Below, piece after piece: positions 44,864-54,166 of a stretch of 64,000 bases of DNA. The notes beneath the pieces were generated by a model. That model saw nothing but the letters and a program-made list of their open reading frames with translations. It did no database searches and was not told the origin of the DNA. Source of the DNA: Hippopus hippopus (lineage: Eukaryota; Mollusca; Bivalvia; Cardiida; Cardiidae); assembly GCA_946811185.2 (NCBI GenBank), contig OX328105.1, positions 42,904,845 to 42,968,844 of the forward strand, read 5' to 3'. Within the stretch, counting starts at the first letter, position 1. Every line of letters begins with the position of its first letter. The translations under genes were made by a program, and so were the position numbers.

Positions 44864-44872
44864 GTTTTAAGG

Positions 44873-45378
44873 GCGAACTATTAACCGGCGTTACTTTCGC
44901 AAACTGTCAAGCACTTGCATTTGCAAACGCATAAGTTTTTCTATTGTTTGTCAACAGATTTCAAGTCCGTGAAATGATAAAATCTCTCAATCTCTCAAAC
45001 CTTTCAGATTTTGAGCAACTGAAAGTGTTCTGGTATTATTTATTTCCTCACCTGAAATTTGAGGATATCCCGATCAATATACAAAATGGCGATGTCACAT
45101 GACCAATAAATCTATAACTTGATGTTCAATGATACTTGAAATGAAATTGAATTTTAACTCTCAAGAATTTCAATTGATAATATGATTTTGATGTTACTCT
45201 TTATTCTTTAATACGAAAATGATCAGTTCTTCTCAAAAAAAGAATCTGAACTATATTGATTAATATGGCAAGTTGTACATTGGTTCGAGGAAAAACACTG
45301 ATGTCCTTGAGGTTGAAGTTAGGAACTATTCACAGAAAGGGTTTTCAGCAAAGCCATTAAGTCACAGGGAAAGTAGCC
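44873..45378. other. Unique sequence, presumed promoter and 5' UTR region
   Basis: This segment between the Mutator-like element and the NCBP2AS2-like start codon contains no recognisable repeat. It is somewhat richer in CpG than the flanks. It could also serve the divergently oriented TBC1D5, whose start codon is 12 kb away, but nothing in the sequence shows this. Confidence 0.3.
45083..45107 (+). promoter_or_regulatory. Possible promoter motifs upstream of the NCBP2AS2-like gene
   Basis: AAAATGGCG (resembling a YY1 site), then TCACATGACC and CCAAT, lie within 25 bp, about 270 bp before the start codon. Such clusters are typical of housekeeping promoters. No transcription start evidence is available. 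Confidence 0.3.
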
Positions 45379-45404
45379 ATGCCACCGATTAATAACCTGT
45401 TGAG
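45379..45404 (+). CDS. NCBP2AS2: NCBP2AS2-like exon 1
   Basis: ATG CCA CCG ATT AAT AAC CTG TTG AG, then GTACAT as donor. It encodes MPPINNLL plus two bases of R9. The following exon supplies the missing G. Exon 1 is short but phase-consistent. Confidence 0.65.
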
Positions 45405-48400
45405 GTACATTTTAACATTTACAAGAATTTCAAAACTACGTTGTATATGATAAAAGTTTGTATGTGCAATGTGTTTTCGCGGTTCCTAATAAGGCCTAAA
45501 AAAAAATAGTTTGTTTAGGGTAACGTCTCCAAAAATGTTAGGTAGGGTAGGGACGAATTTTTTTTTTTTTTTTTTTTAACTCCCCCCCCCCCCCAAAAAA
45601 AAAAACATTTTGAAATGGTGGTATTTGCTTTCGAAAATGGAAAAAAAAAAAGAGAAAATGGTGGCTACCAGCTCTGAGTCCCTTTTCTCATTATGTGTTC
45701 AAAAGACCTCTAGTCTGTCACTAACTTTCTGATTGTGCGGTAAATGGTCAAATTCTATCTAAACTATACTTCTATATTTGCATCTTTTTTCCCCACTGAA
45801 TGCTGTCCACTTTTGTTTAACTTTTTTCTGAATTGAAATTTTTTAGACTTGTCCAAATTAAAAGTATTTGCTGACAACAAAACAAATGTAACTCACAAAT
45901 TGAAATTTGTTTTGGGAAGGGTAGAAAACATGGGAAACAAAGAAAATATGGGTTTATAGCATTTTCTCCTTTTCCCTCAATTTTCCCACAATATTTTCAA
46001 AAGTTTTTTTTAAGGATTGTTAAAACTGTGGATTGTGTGGTAAAGAGCTAAAACAGCTGAAAAAGTGAAAAACATTTATTTGCAAGTTTCTAAATAAACT
46101 GAATAAATACTAGAATGTTTCGTTTGTTTTTATGTTTAATACGCTCCCCCTCCAGAACACTTTAGAGGACTATATATATTATACTGATTTAAAGTAAACA
46201 TTTTATCTGTAGAAAAGTTGGGTTTACAAAGGTTATGCATATTGTTTTTTATCTAGAACATACATTCTTGACACAACTTTGAAATTACAAGTATCCCCTT
46301 TTGTTGTCCTTCAGAGTTATAATGTGAAACAAGAGTGTCGTCATCACAATATACGCCGCCACATGGCTGCTATTTCAAGCAGCTAGCTTTAGAGACTAAA
46401 GTGTTGGAATTTCTAGTACCTACCTGGGTAGCTCAATAGATATATTCTGTTACTTGTGATCTAAAAGTTTTACGCATGGACTGATAGATGGACAGACGGA
46501 CGCACAACGGACTCATTGGTCATTGGCTTTGATTAAGCAATAAAAATATGAAGTTTCATGAAATTATGTCCATTAGTTGGAGATACATTGATGAAAAACA
46601 TTTTTTTCCCATCACACAGCAATAAATTCCAAAACCCTGACAATATGCGCTAGGTCACATGATCTGTGAAAATTTCATCCAAATCCGTTGAGATATGTTA
46701 AGTAATTAAAGAGATACTGGTGAAAAATGAAATATAACATGAAGCCCCCTTTTTCCATGATGCAACTATAAATCGCAAAACCTTGACAATCTGCACTAGG
46801 TCACATGATGAGAAACATTCTATGAACATTTTTATCCAAATCCGTCAAGAAATGTGGGAGGAGTTACATTCACAAGAAACAGACTTTTGTAAGGATCGAC
46901 GCAGTTTAATTTTGACATGAAGCCCCCTTTTTCCATGACACAGTAATAAATTCCAAAACCCTGACAATATGTGCTAGGTCACATGATCTGTGAAAATTTC
47001 ATCCAAATCCGTTGAGATATGTCCAGTATTAATTAAAGAGATATTGGTGAAAAATGAAATACAACATGAAGCCCCCTTTTTCCATGATGCAGCTATGAAT
47101 TGCACACCTTGTTTTCTCCTTACAGGCCACTGGTGTATGCATCCAGGTGGTTCATCACTGATTTAGACCTTTTAGGTTTCTGCATTCTGATTGTTAATGA
47201 ACTCTTTATTGCAGCAAAGTTTTAGACAGTCCAAATTCAAAAAATTATGCATATGACAAATGTTACAAAATTGAAAGTTTTTGTTTGTGAAAGGATAGAA
47301 AACATTGCAGAAAAAGGAGAAAATGCTTGCTATCTGTATTTTCTCCTTTTCCCACAATGTTTTCAGAAGCCCTTTCCAAGATGGTTGCAACTTGGGATTG
47401 TGTGGTACGAAATTAGACTCCATGTTCATGCACTTTGGTAGTTCTCTAGTTCTCTCACAGCTGTTAAATTCTGATAATTAATTTAACATCAAAGGTAAAT
47501 ACATTTTGACATTTCATCAGGCCGCACTGATTTTTACCTCTGATAGATAATTAAAAACTCAAAGGTATATAATTATGCATTCTGGTAGTTATGTAGACGT
47601 CATAGGTTTATTCTATTATTCCTATTTCAGGCAACTTTTAAATGATGAAAGAATTATACAGAAGGTAAGAGATTCAGTTTTTCATTTTATTGATCTTTGT
47701 CTGTATTTAAAGCCATATGTAACATTATGTCAGTGATATCACAGCGGCCAGTGCATCTATCTGTGCTTTCTTGGTGTTTCTGTTTCCAGTACTTAGCACA
47801 AACTTCTCAAGTTACTGACTGCTTTCCCCCATATACCCATCATCAAAATAATGGTCAGCATTGAGAGAGAAATGAATCCTGTTGCAATGACTATTATCAA
47901 TTTATGGAAAGAAATTGGCTGAGCTGGAGACTCAAACCAATTATTCCACGGTTTGAAGCTCAGTACTTTAACAACTGAGCTACAGGACTCAGCATTGATT
48001 TTCGTTACATGGAAAACTAAGGTTTTTGTTGGTGATTCAAAAAATGCTTTGTGATATAGCCCTGTGGTCATCTGCTTTGTCATGAGGAATCTTTAACATT
48101 TTCTCATACCTTTATTATTACTGAAGATATTTACTTCAAACTTTAGCTAGTGACAAAAGGGACGCCCATAACACAAGGGTAGGTAACTGGTAAGACATTT
48201 TGACACTGTGATGCTCCTTTTTCAACTAAGATTTTTTTCCGTAGTCCTTTACCACACAATTCTGACTTTAAATGGCCCCAAGGAAGAAACTTTTGAAAAC
48301 ATTGTGGGGAAAAAGAGAAAATGCTGGTTACCAGCTTATTCTCCTTTTCCAACAATGTTTTCTTCCCTTCCCAAAACAAGTTTCAATTTTTCTGTCACAT

Positions 48401-51400
48401 TTATTTTGTCTGCAACTGCTTTCAATTTGGGTGGGTCTAAGATTTTGTCATCTGTTAAAGGTATCCATTGCCCAGCGTTGGCACCCGCATGAAATGCTCA
48501 TTTTGTGTATAGGCATGTTAAAACCCATCTGCACCTTAAATCTTCACCACATGAGAAATTTTTGGACTGGTCCAAATTGAAAGCTGTAGCAGACAACAAA
48601 TTAAACGTGGCTTAAATGATGAAATTGGACTCTTAAGGATAGAAAGCATCATGAGAAAGAAGGAAATGCTGGTTACCAGCATTTTCTACTGTTCCTATAA
48701 TGTTTTCTAAAGCCTTCTTTTATAGGGTTGTTAAAACACAAGATTGTTTGGTAAAGAGTTAACATGTTGAACTAAAGGCCCAGTACAGGCCAAACTATCA
48801 AAGCAGGTGTCATAATACATTTAAACTTAAATCATACCTTTTAAAAGTATGGAAAATATTGTGGAGGTGACAGTCTGTTATCGTGTGGTTGGGCCATATG
48901 TTAGTCGCTGGCAGAAAAAAGAATCTTAATATCAGGCAAAAAGTAAACAAAAGACACAGCTACCTGGCAGGTTTGAACCTAGTTTTGAAATTAATTTCTC
49001 TGTCAGCGACTAACACTTGGACCAACCGTACAATGACAGATTGTCATTTTCACAATAATTTCCATACTTTTAAAATTAATGGTATGATACAAATTCAGAT
49101 GCATTTAAACACCCACTTTGTTTACATTTGGCCTTTACTGTTACTTTAACCCAGCAGATATTTTCGGTCTAGAATAAGACCCAGATAATTGTGATTTCAT
49201 GGTTGCTTTTGCTATAGTGTTTCAGCAAAGCAGACAGTGTAGATCAAAGATTAGGCTGCATGACTTGTTTCATGCAGTCTCATCTTACTCAACACTCACC
49301 ACAAAGGCAACTATAGTCATGAAAGGCAAAAGTGTTAATAGATTTATTGTTGTATGTATATTTATGACAGTTGAGTAATAATCAGCTCTGCTTCCTTGTG
49401 CAGAAGTTTCTTTTACCTCTTAATCAAATGACACAATTTGAGACTAGTCCAAATTGAAAGCATTTGCAGAAGATAAACAAAGTGTAGCTTAAATGATGAT
49501 TTCTGTGTTTGATAGGCTGGTCACTAGCATTTTCTCCTTTTCCCACAATGTTTTAAAAAGCCTTCCTTTTTAGGTGCATTAAAACTCAGGATTGTGTGGT
49601 ATAGGGTTAAGTCTTTACCAAACGACTAAATTATACCCTTGTTTAAATTGAAAGCATTTCCAGACAACAAAGCAATGGTTATTCAAAACATAAAATTAGT
49701 ATTTCAGAGGGCAGTGTATTTCGAAAGGTAGGATATTGAAAACATCGTGGGAAAAAGGAGAAAATGCTGGTAACCAGCATTTTCTCCTTTTCCCACAATG
49801 TTTTCAAAAAAGTCTTCTTCCTTTGGGTCGTTAAAAGTTGGGATTCCATGTTAAAGAGTTAATTCCATCCATCCTGCCCAGCTGGGTAGCTCAGTGGTTA
49901 GCGTATCTGACACATGACCTGGAGGCAAACAGTCTGTCTGGCGATTTTTTACCTCTGTTGCATGTGAGAAAAGTAGTCAGTGGCTAGAAAAGAAAATTGT
50001 GTCAATACAAGTGTGAGAAAGCTTTGAAACACATGTGTAGGTATACTGACAGCCATGATATGACCTCGGCTGTTTAAACAGTGTTAACTTAAATAAATAT
50101 ACAAACAAACAAGCATCTGTCCCTTTCAGCTTCAAGACAGTAAACCTATACGAGAAGCTGCCAAAGCAACTGTGGCAGCCTTACAGAAAGGAAAAGAACA
50201 TGGTAAGGCTTATTTGTTGCAGTAGGGAAATGTCAACTTGAACTTCTCACCAAAATACCTGTACTAAATTTTAGACTTGTCCAAAATGAAAGTATTTTTA
50301 GACCATAGATTTTGTCTTTCAAAAGTTGAGAAAAAGGTGAAAAGGATGGTGGAAAAAGGAGAAAATTCTAGTAGCCAGCATTTTCTTCTTTTTCCCACAA
50401 AGTTTTTCCAATCTGACCTCCTCAGGTTTGTTAAAACACAGGACCGTTTGTTAAAGGGTATTACCCTTTCTCATACAATCCAGACTTTAAGCAACCCTGA
50501 GAAACAAAGCTTTTGAAAACATTGTGGAAAAAGGAGAAAATGCTGGTAACTAACATTTTCTCCTTTTTCCACACCGTTTTCAACCCTATCAAAGCCAGAA
50601 ATCATCATTTGAGCTTCGTTAAATTTATTGTCTGCAAATGCTTTCAATTTGGACCAGCCTAAAATTTGGTCGTGTGGTACAGGGTTAAGGATGGTGGTGA
50701 TTAGAATAAATTGCGGACATTAATTTGAGATTTTCCTTCTGAAGCAACTTTACTGCAGTCAACTTTAATATTTGTTGAACCCTTTACCACACAGTCTTGA
50801 TTTTCAACTACATGTTGGAAAAAGGCTTTTGAAAACAGTGTAGGAAAAGAAAAGCTGGTAGTGTTTTTTACCCTATCGGAGAACTGTATTGCATGTGCAT
50901 CAATTTTTGAATTTGTCGTCCGCAGATGTTTGAATTTGGAAGAGTCCAAAGTTTGTTATTTAAGAAAGGGTTAACAGGAAATTACTTTGGTTAATTAGAT
51001 TTTATTTGTATGGTGTTTTACTGTTTTTAGCATTATTTCAGTTATACTGAGGTGACCAGTGCACTTATCCACTGGTAGCCAGCATCTCCTCCTTTTCCCA
51101 CAATGTACATTACACTAACCTGAAAGACCTTTAGATATGGGCTGATTGATGGAACCACTTGCACTCATCATTTTTGTGCAGGTGAATCCAAATTGTTCAC
51201 ATGCCATCAAATTGACATACTTTTGATCACTAAATTTATAGGAAAAGTGAATAAAGGGTTGCATGGCATTCTCTAATGCTTTATAATTGACCCTGGAACA
51301 GAAAAAAATGCTAGTACATGTACAACCATAATATCTTCGTATCTGCCTGATTTATAGTCCCTTGAAGTTCAACCGTATGTCCCCTGAATATTTTTTGTTT

Positions 51401-52167
51401 AACAACACAGTGTTGTGATTCAGGAGATAAGCAGCCGTGATGATGGCTGGGCAAAATGATAAAGATTTAAAATCTAGAAACAAAAATGTTCCCCCAGCCC
51501 CCAAATGATAATTTTGACAGAAGTATTATGAGCAATGTGTTATTTGTATTTTCTCCATTTTTCCAGGTGTGCTATAAGGTTACAATTTCAGGTACAAAAA
51601 AATGGCACAATAATTAAAAGCAAGATTTCCCAGAGAAAATATCTTTTATTGTCTTCATTTTTGCATTTCAGTTCAAGACCTGTTAGATAAATTAAAAGAA
51701 AATGAAAGCAATGACAAACCTACAGAGAGGTTGAAAGAGAAGAATCCTGGAAACAAGAACTGATAAATCATTTACAACACAGTCGACTGAAAATTGAACA
51801 ATTAGTGAAAAGATAGTGCTTGAAAATTTTTCATCATTCAAGTTGCATGAGAGTACATGTATATTGTTCTACAGTCCTCTTTATCAATGAGTTATCAATT
51901 TGGCAAAGAAGGCTTTGGAAAACATTGTGGGTAAAGGAGAAAATGCTGGTGACCAGCATTTTCTCCTTTTCCTACTAGTAAGGTTTGAGACTAAAGTTTC
52001 GTTGTCTTTCTCTCTTTGCAGTTGAAGACCTTTTAGAACAAATAAAAAATTCAGAAACATGTAAAAGAATGGAAGATACATCTTACAAAGAAACCACATA
52101 TGAACAGTGGAAAAAAAAGACTGCTGATGATTTATTGAAAAACTCTGAGGAAAAGAAAAAAGACTGA
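45379..52167 (+). CDS. NCBP2AS2: NCBP2AS2-like small protein gene with two alternative terminal exons
   Basis: Coding exons are 45379-45404, 47631-47664 and 50130-50202, then either 51672-51763 or 52022-52167. All have AG/GT borders and matching phases. The common part reads MPPINNLLRQLLNDERIIQK then LQDSKPIREAAKATVAALQK and GKEH. The terminal exons give 74 or 92 residues. The L-L-x(5)-IIxKLxDSKPIRxAA pattern resembles human NCBP2AS2 (about 99 residues; LVERLSESRPIRRAAQLT as I recall it), a small conserved protein with little known function. The assignment rests on that memory, so the symbol is tentative, but the gene structure itself is well supported. No signal peptide or clear membrane helix is evident. 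The ATG has a fair context (GCCATGC). Introns hold H1 copies and SINEs. Confidence 0.68.
45640..45752 (-). repeat. H1 copy, R arm lost
   Basis: AGAGAAAATGGTGGCTACCAGC and TTGTGCGGTAAATGG. It follows poly-T and poly-C runs in NCBP2AS2-like intron 1. Confidence 0.65.
45817..46051 (-). repeat. H1 copy
   Basis: R arm AGACTTGTCCAAATTAAAAG. The hairpin has an extra CCCTCAATTTTC step. Confidence 0.82.
46590..47105 (+). repeat. Tandem repeat, ~150-bp unit, about 3.5 copies
   Basis: AAGCCCCCTTTTTCCAT recurs at about 46742, 46919 and 47068, with a variant at 46595. Between them lie CCAAAACC(T)TGACAAT and TAGGTCACATGAT blocks. The middle unit is longer (177 bp). Confidence 0.85.
47198..47414 (-). repeat. 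H1 copy
   Basis: Loop GCTTGCTATCTG. Both ends are decayed but the hairpin arms are clear. Confidence 0.8.
47631..47664 (+). CDS. NCBP2AS2: NCBP2AS2-like exon 2
   Basis: The acceptor is TATTTCAG and the donor is AGAAG|GTAAGA, both strong. It completes R9 and encodes QLLNDERIIQK, ending in phase 0. Confidence 0.75.
47713..47995 (-). repeat. SINE, full length
   Basis: The head in complement is CCTGTAGCTCAGTTGTTAAAG. The tail region GATATCACAGCGGCCAGTGCA lies at the left. It is in intron 2 of the NCBP2AS2-like gene, about 50 bp after exon 2. Confidence 0.8.
48241..48463 (+). repeat. H1 copy
   Basis: Plus arms with minus-type centre GCTGGTTACCAGC; right terminus decayed. Confidence 0.85.
48536..48762 (-). 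repeat. H1 copy
   Basis: TTAAATCTTCACCACATGAG to GGTAAAGAGTTAA. Confidence 0.88.
48771..49149. repeat. H4 palindromic element, copy 2
   Basis: The end ACTAAAGGCCCAGTACAGGCC faces TTTGGCCTTTACTGTTACTT. Internal arms ATCATACCTTTTAAAAGTATG and CATACTTTTAAAA pair, and GTTAGTCGCTGGCAGA pairs with TCTGTCAGCGACTAAC. It lies in intron 2 of the NCBP2AS2-like gene and abuts an H1 copy. Confidence 0.75.
49190..49340 (-). repeat. H3 element, degenerate
   Basis: GACAGTGTAGATCAAAGATTAG and TGCAGTCTCATCTTACTCA form the imperfect hairpin. Confidence 0.55.
49411..49610 (-). repeat. H1 copy lacking the left hairpin arm
   Basis: GATAGGCTGGTCACTAGCATT is the junction. Its last TTAA opens the next copy. Confidence 0.85.
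49607..49862 (-). repeat. H1 copy, second of a tandem pair
   Basis: Minus arms with plus-type centre GCTGGTAACCAGC. A 25-bp insertion lies near GTATTTCAGAGGGCAG. Confidence 0.88.
49875..50110 (+). repeat. SINE, full length, ending next to NCBP2AS2-like exon 3
   Basis: It begins GCTGGGTAGCTCAGTGGTTAG; the B box is damaged. The tail is ACAAACAAACAAGC. Exon 3 starts at 50130. Confidence 0.8.
50130..50202 (+). CDS. NCBP2AS2: NCBP2AS2-like exon 3
   Basis: The acceptor is CCCTTTCAG and the donor is ACATG|GTAAGG. It encodes LQDSKPIREAAKATVAALQK then GKEH and one base of V45. A SINE ends about 20 bp before the exon, so the distal part of the intron next to the splice site is SINE-derived. Confidence 0.78.
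50238..50462 (-). repeat. H1 copy after NCBP2AS2-like exon 3
   Basis: It begins 36 bp into the intron. Loop TCTAGTAGCCAGC. Confidence 0.8.
50459..50688 (+). repeat. H1 copy, back to back with the previous one
   Basis: L starts meet at TATTACCCTTTC. It ends GGTACAGGGTTAA. Confidence 0.87.
50776..50974 (+). repeat. H1 copy with collapsed hairpin
   Basis: GGAAAAGAAAAGCTGGTAGTG is all that is left of the hairpin. Confidence 0.8.
51001..51070 (-). repeat. SINE tail fragment
   Basis: TTTATTTGTATGGTGTTTTAC and GACCAGTGCACTTATCCAC are the shared SINE tail. Confidence 0.55.
51071..51109 (+). repeat. H1 half-hairpin fragment
   Basis: GGTAGCCAGCATCTCCTCC then TTTTCCCACAATG, next to a SINE tail. Confidence 0.65.
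51110..51671. other. NCBP2AS2-like last intron, no recognisable feature
   Basis: AT-rich sequence without repeats that I recognise, leading to the exon 4a acceptor. Confidence 0.4.
51672..51763 (+). CDS. NCBP2AS2: NCBP2AS2-like terminal exon 4a
   Basis: The acceptor is TTTGCATTTCAG. It completes V45 and encodes QDLLDKLKENESNDKPTERL then KEKNPGNKN and TGA. No usable donor follows before the stop, so it works only as a last exon. It is homologous to exon 4b (VxDLLxxxK start, same phase). Confidence 0.7.
51905..51980 (+). repeat. H1 hairpin remnant before exon 4b
   Basis: GAAGGCTTTGGAAAACATTG to CTCCTTTTCCTACTAG, between the two terminal exons of the NCBP2AS2-like gene. Confidence 0.75.
52022..52167 (+). 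CDS. NCBP2AS2: NCBP2AS2-like terminal exon 4b
   Basis: The acceptor CTCTCTTTGCAG has a good pyrimidine tract. It completes V45 and encodes EDLLEQIKNSETCKRMEDTS then YKETTYEQWKKKTADDLLKN, SEEKKKD and TGA. The 92-residue product is close to the family length. An H2 element begins about 14 bp after the stop, so the 3' UTR would be transposon-derived. Confidence 0.75.
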
Positions 52168-52181
52168 TTGTACAGACTGTA

Positions 52182-52641
52182 TATGAGCCATGCTCTCTGA
52201 AAAGGGGACTCAAGGCATCTGCAAAAAGTATCAACCCAGGTCAGCCTGCGCGATTTGGGTAGGCTGACCCGGGTCAGAACTTTTTGCTATTGGTTTATTT
52301 CCTGCGGAGCTCCAGATAGAGGGAGTGATTTTGATTTCAAAATTGAAAATATCAATTATTCTCCACTAAACCCTATGTTATGGGTACTCATTAGAATCGT
52401 CTCATCAAGACGATTCTAATGAGTACCCACAACATAGGGTTTGGAAGAGAAATAATGGATTTAGAATACCATCACTCCCCCTTATCCGTAGCTCTGTTCC
52501 TGCATTTCAAAGGATCAGTCTATCCCATGATTCAGTTGGTTTTTAGACAAAATGGATTTTATGGATCCATAATTATATGATGACATGTTTGGTATAATGC
52601 ACCATGCACCAAACCCCCTTTTGCCAGAGCATGGCTCATTT
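52182..52641 (-). repeat. H2 element, interrupted by the 191-bp MITE
   Basis: The left end TATGAGCCATGCTCTC lies about 14 bp after the exon 4b stop codon. The right end is GCCAGAGCATGGCTCATT. The insert at 52306-52496 splits it. Confidence 0.85.
52306..52496. mobile_element. 191-bp palindromic MITE nested in an H2 element
   Basis: The ends GGAGCTCCAGATA and its near-complement TATCCGTAGCTC form terminal repeats. A 7-bp duplication TTCCTGC flanks it (52299-52305, 52497-52503). The interior forms a long hairpin around GATTCTAATGAGTACCCA. The other H2 copies show the empty site at this point (TTTCTGCATGTCAAAGG). Confidence 0.85.
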
Positions 52642-52922
52642 TTATTTTTTGACTGGGTATCTCATCAAACAAAACTGAACACACCTTTTTCTTCATGCTT
52701 GTCAGTGGTTTATAGAAATTGAACCGTGAATTATAACCTTATAAAATCACCGGTGAATTCTATAATTCACCAGTGAATTTTATTACTTTTTCTTGCTGGA
52801 TCTACTTTTTACCGCATTGCTTATCTCCCCTACAAAAGTAAACTTGATTAACTTCCTTTGAACAAGATACATCAGCTTCTCTTAGCCCTTCCAAATGGCT
52901 GATTCTCAAAAAAAAATATGTT

Positions 52923-53147
52923 TTAACCCTATACCGCACAATGCCGAATTTTAACAACCCTATAGCAGAAGCCTTTTCAACATTGTAGGAAAAGGAAAAA
53001 TTCTGGTAACCAGCATTTTGTCCTTTTCCCACACTGTTTTCTACCCTTCCAAAAACAAATTTCAATTTTTGAGTTGAATTTATTTTGTGCCTGCAAATGC
53101 TATCAAGTTGCACAATTCTATAATTATGGTGTTTGTGACAGAGTTAA
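52923..53147 (+). repeat. H1 copy
   Basis: TTAACCCTATACCGCAC to GACAGAGTTAA; hairpin shortened by a few bases. Confidence 0.87.
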
Positions 53148-53245
53148 TTAGATTTTTAATATTCTCAGTGAATTCCATAAAAGAAATAGGATGTTTGTTT
53201 CAGTGTCTGATCAATTTCTTTTTCATCCTGTGAAAAGCAGGAGCA

Positions 53246-53322
53246 ATATTTTCCCCAATATTTTCAAAAGCCTTCTCACTCCGGATTGTTTAAAAGTCAG
53301 GATTGTGTGATTCAGGGGTTAA
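53246..53322 (-). repeat. H1 L-arm fragment
   Basis: TATTTTCAAAAGCCTTCTCAC to TCAGGGGTTAA. Confidence 0.7.
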
Positions 53323-53436
53323 ATTTGCCAATGAGAGCAAAATATAGTTATGCTAGTAATAATGGATAGATCAAGATCAACCCTAATCATGCAGTCTGAT
53401 CTTGGATCTACACTGTTCTGTGACCTATAAAACATA
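53322..53436. repeat. H3 element, degenerate
   Basis: AGATCAAGATCAACCCTAATCA and GCAGTCTGATCTTGGATCTA pair. It is bounded by H1 sequence on both sides. Confidence 0.5.
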
Positions 53437-53752
53437 ATTACCCTTTATCAGACAAATTGAATGTGGTCCATATAATAAAAACTAAGAATGCTGGTTACCA
53501 AATTTGCTTTGAAGAGCTTTCTTTCTCAGGATCGTTTAACCCTTTACCAAACAATCCCTGGTTTTCACACCCCCAGACAGGAAGGCTTTTGAAAACATTG
53601 TGGGAAAACAAGGTTTTCTACCCTATCAAAGACAGAAATCATCATTTGAGCAGCATTTAAATTGTTGACTGCAAATGTTTTCAATTCGATCCGATACAAA
53701 ATGTAGGCGTTTGGTAAGGGGTTAAATTTGGAATCATGTGGTAGAGGGTTAA
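53437..53752 (-). repeat. H1 copy split by another H1
   Basis: Interrupted in its L arm at GGATCGT|TTAA|ATTTGGAATC by the copy at 53536. Confidence 0.83.
53536..53725 (+). repeat. H1 copy nested in H1, hairpin collapsed
   Basis: 190 bp. GTGGGAAAACAAGGTTTTCTACC replaces the hairpin. Confidence 0.88.
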
Positions 53753-54166
53753 GCATTTACCAAACAATCCTATGTTCTAACAGACTAAGAAAGAAGACTT
53801 TAATCCCTTTACCACACAATCCTGAGTTTTAACTATCCTAAAGAAGAACGCTTGTTAAAACATTTTGGGAAAAGGAGAAAATGCTGGTAACCAGCATTTT
53901 CTCCTTTTCCCATAATGTTTTCTATCCTATCAAAGATTGAAATCATCATTTGAGCTACATTTAATTTGTTTTCTGTAATTGCTTTCAAGTTAGATGAGTC
54001 TAAAATTTTGTCATATGGTAAAGAGTCAAAACATTCTGGAAACCAGTATTTTCTCAGTGAGTTTTCTCACTAAGCTATAATTCTCATTGGAGCCAAAGTT
54101 TACTTGCAGTCTGTAAATGCATTCAATTTGGACACATCGAAAATCTTGCCATTAGGTAAAGTGTTA
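53749..54166 (+). repeat. H1 copy split by another H1
   Basis: Interrupted in its L arm at GAAGACT|TTAA and resumed at AACATTCTGGAAACCAG. Confidence 0.8.
53799..54029 (+). repeat. H1 copy nested in H1, full length
   Basis: TTAATCCCTTTACC to GGTAAAGAGTCAA; hairpin near perfect. Confidence 0.9.
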
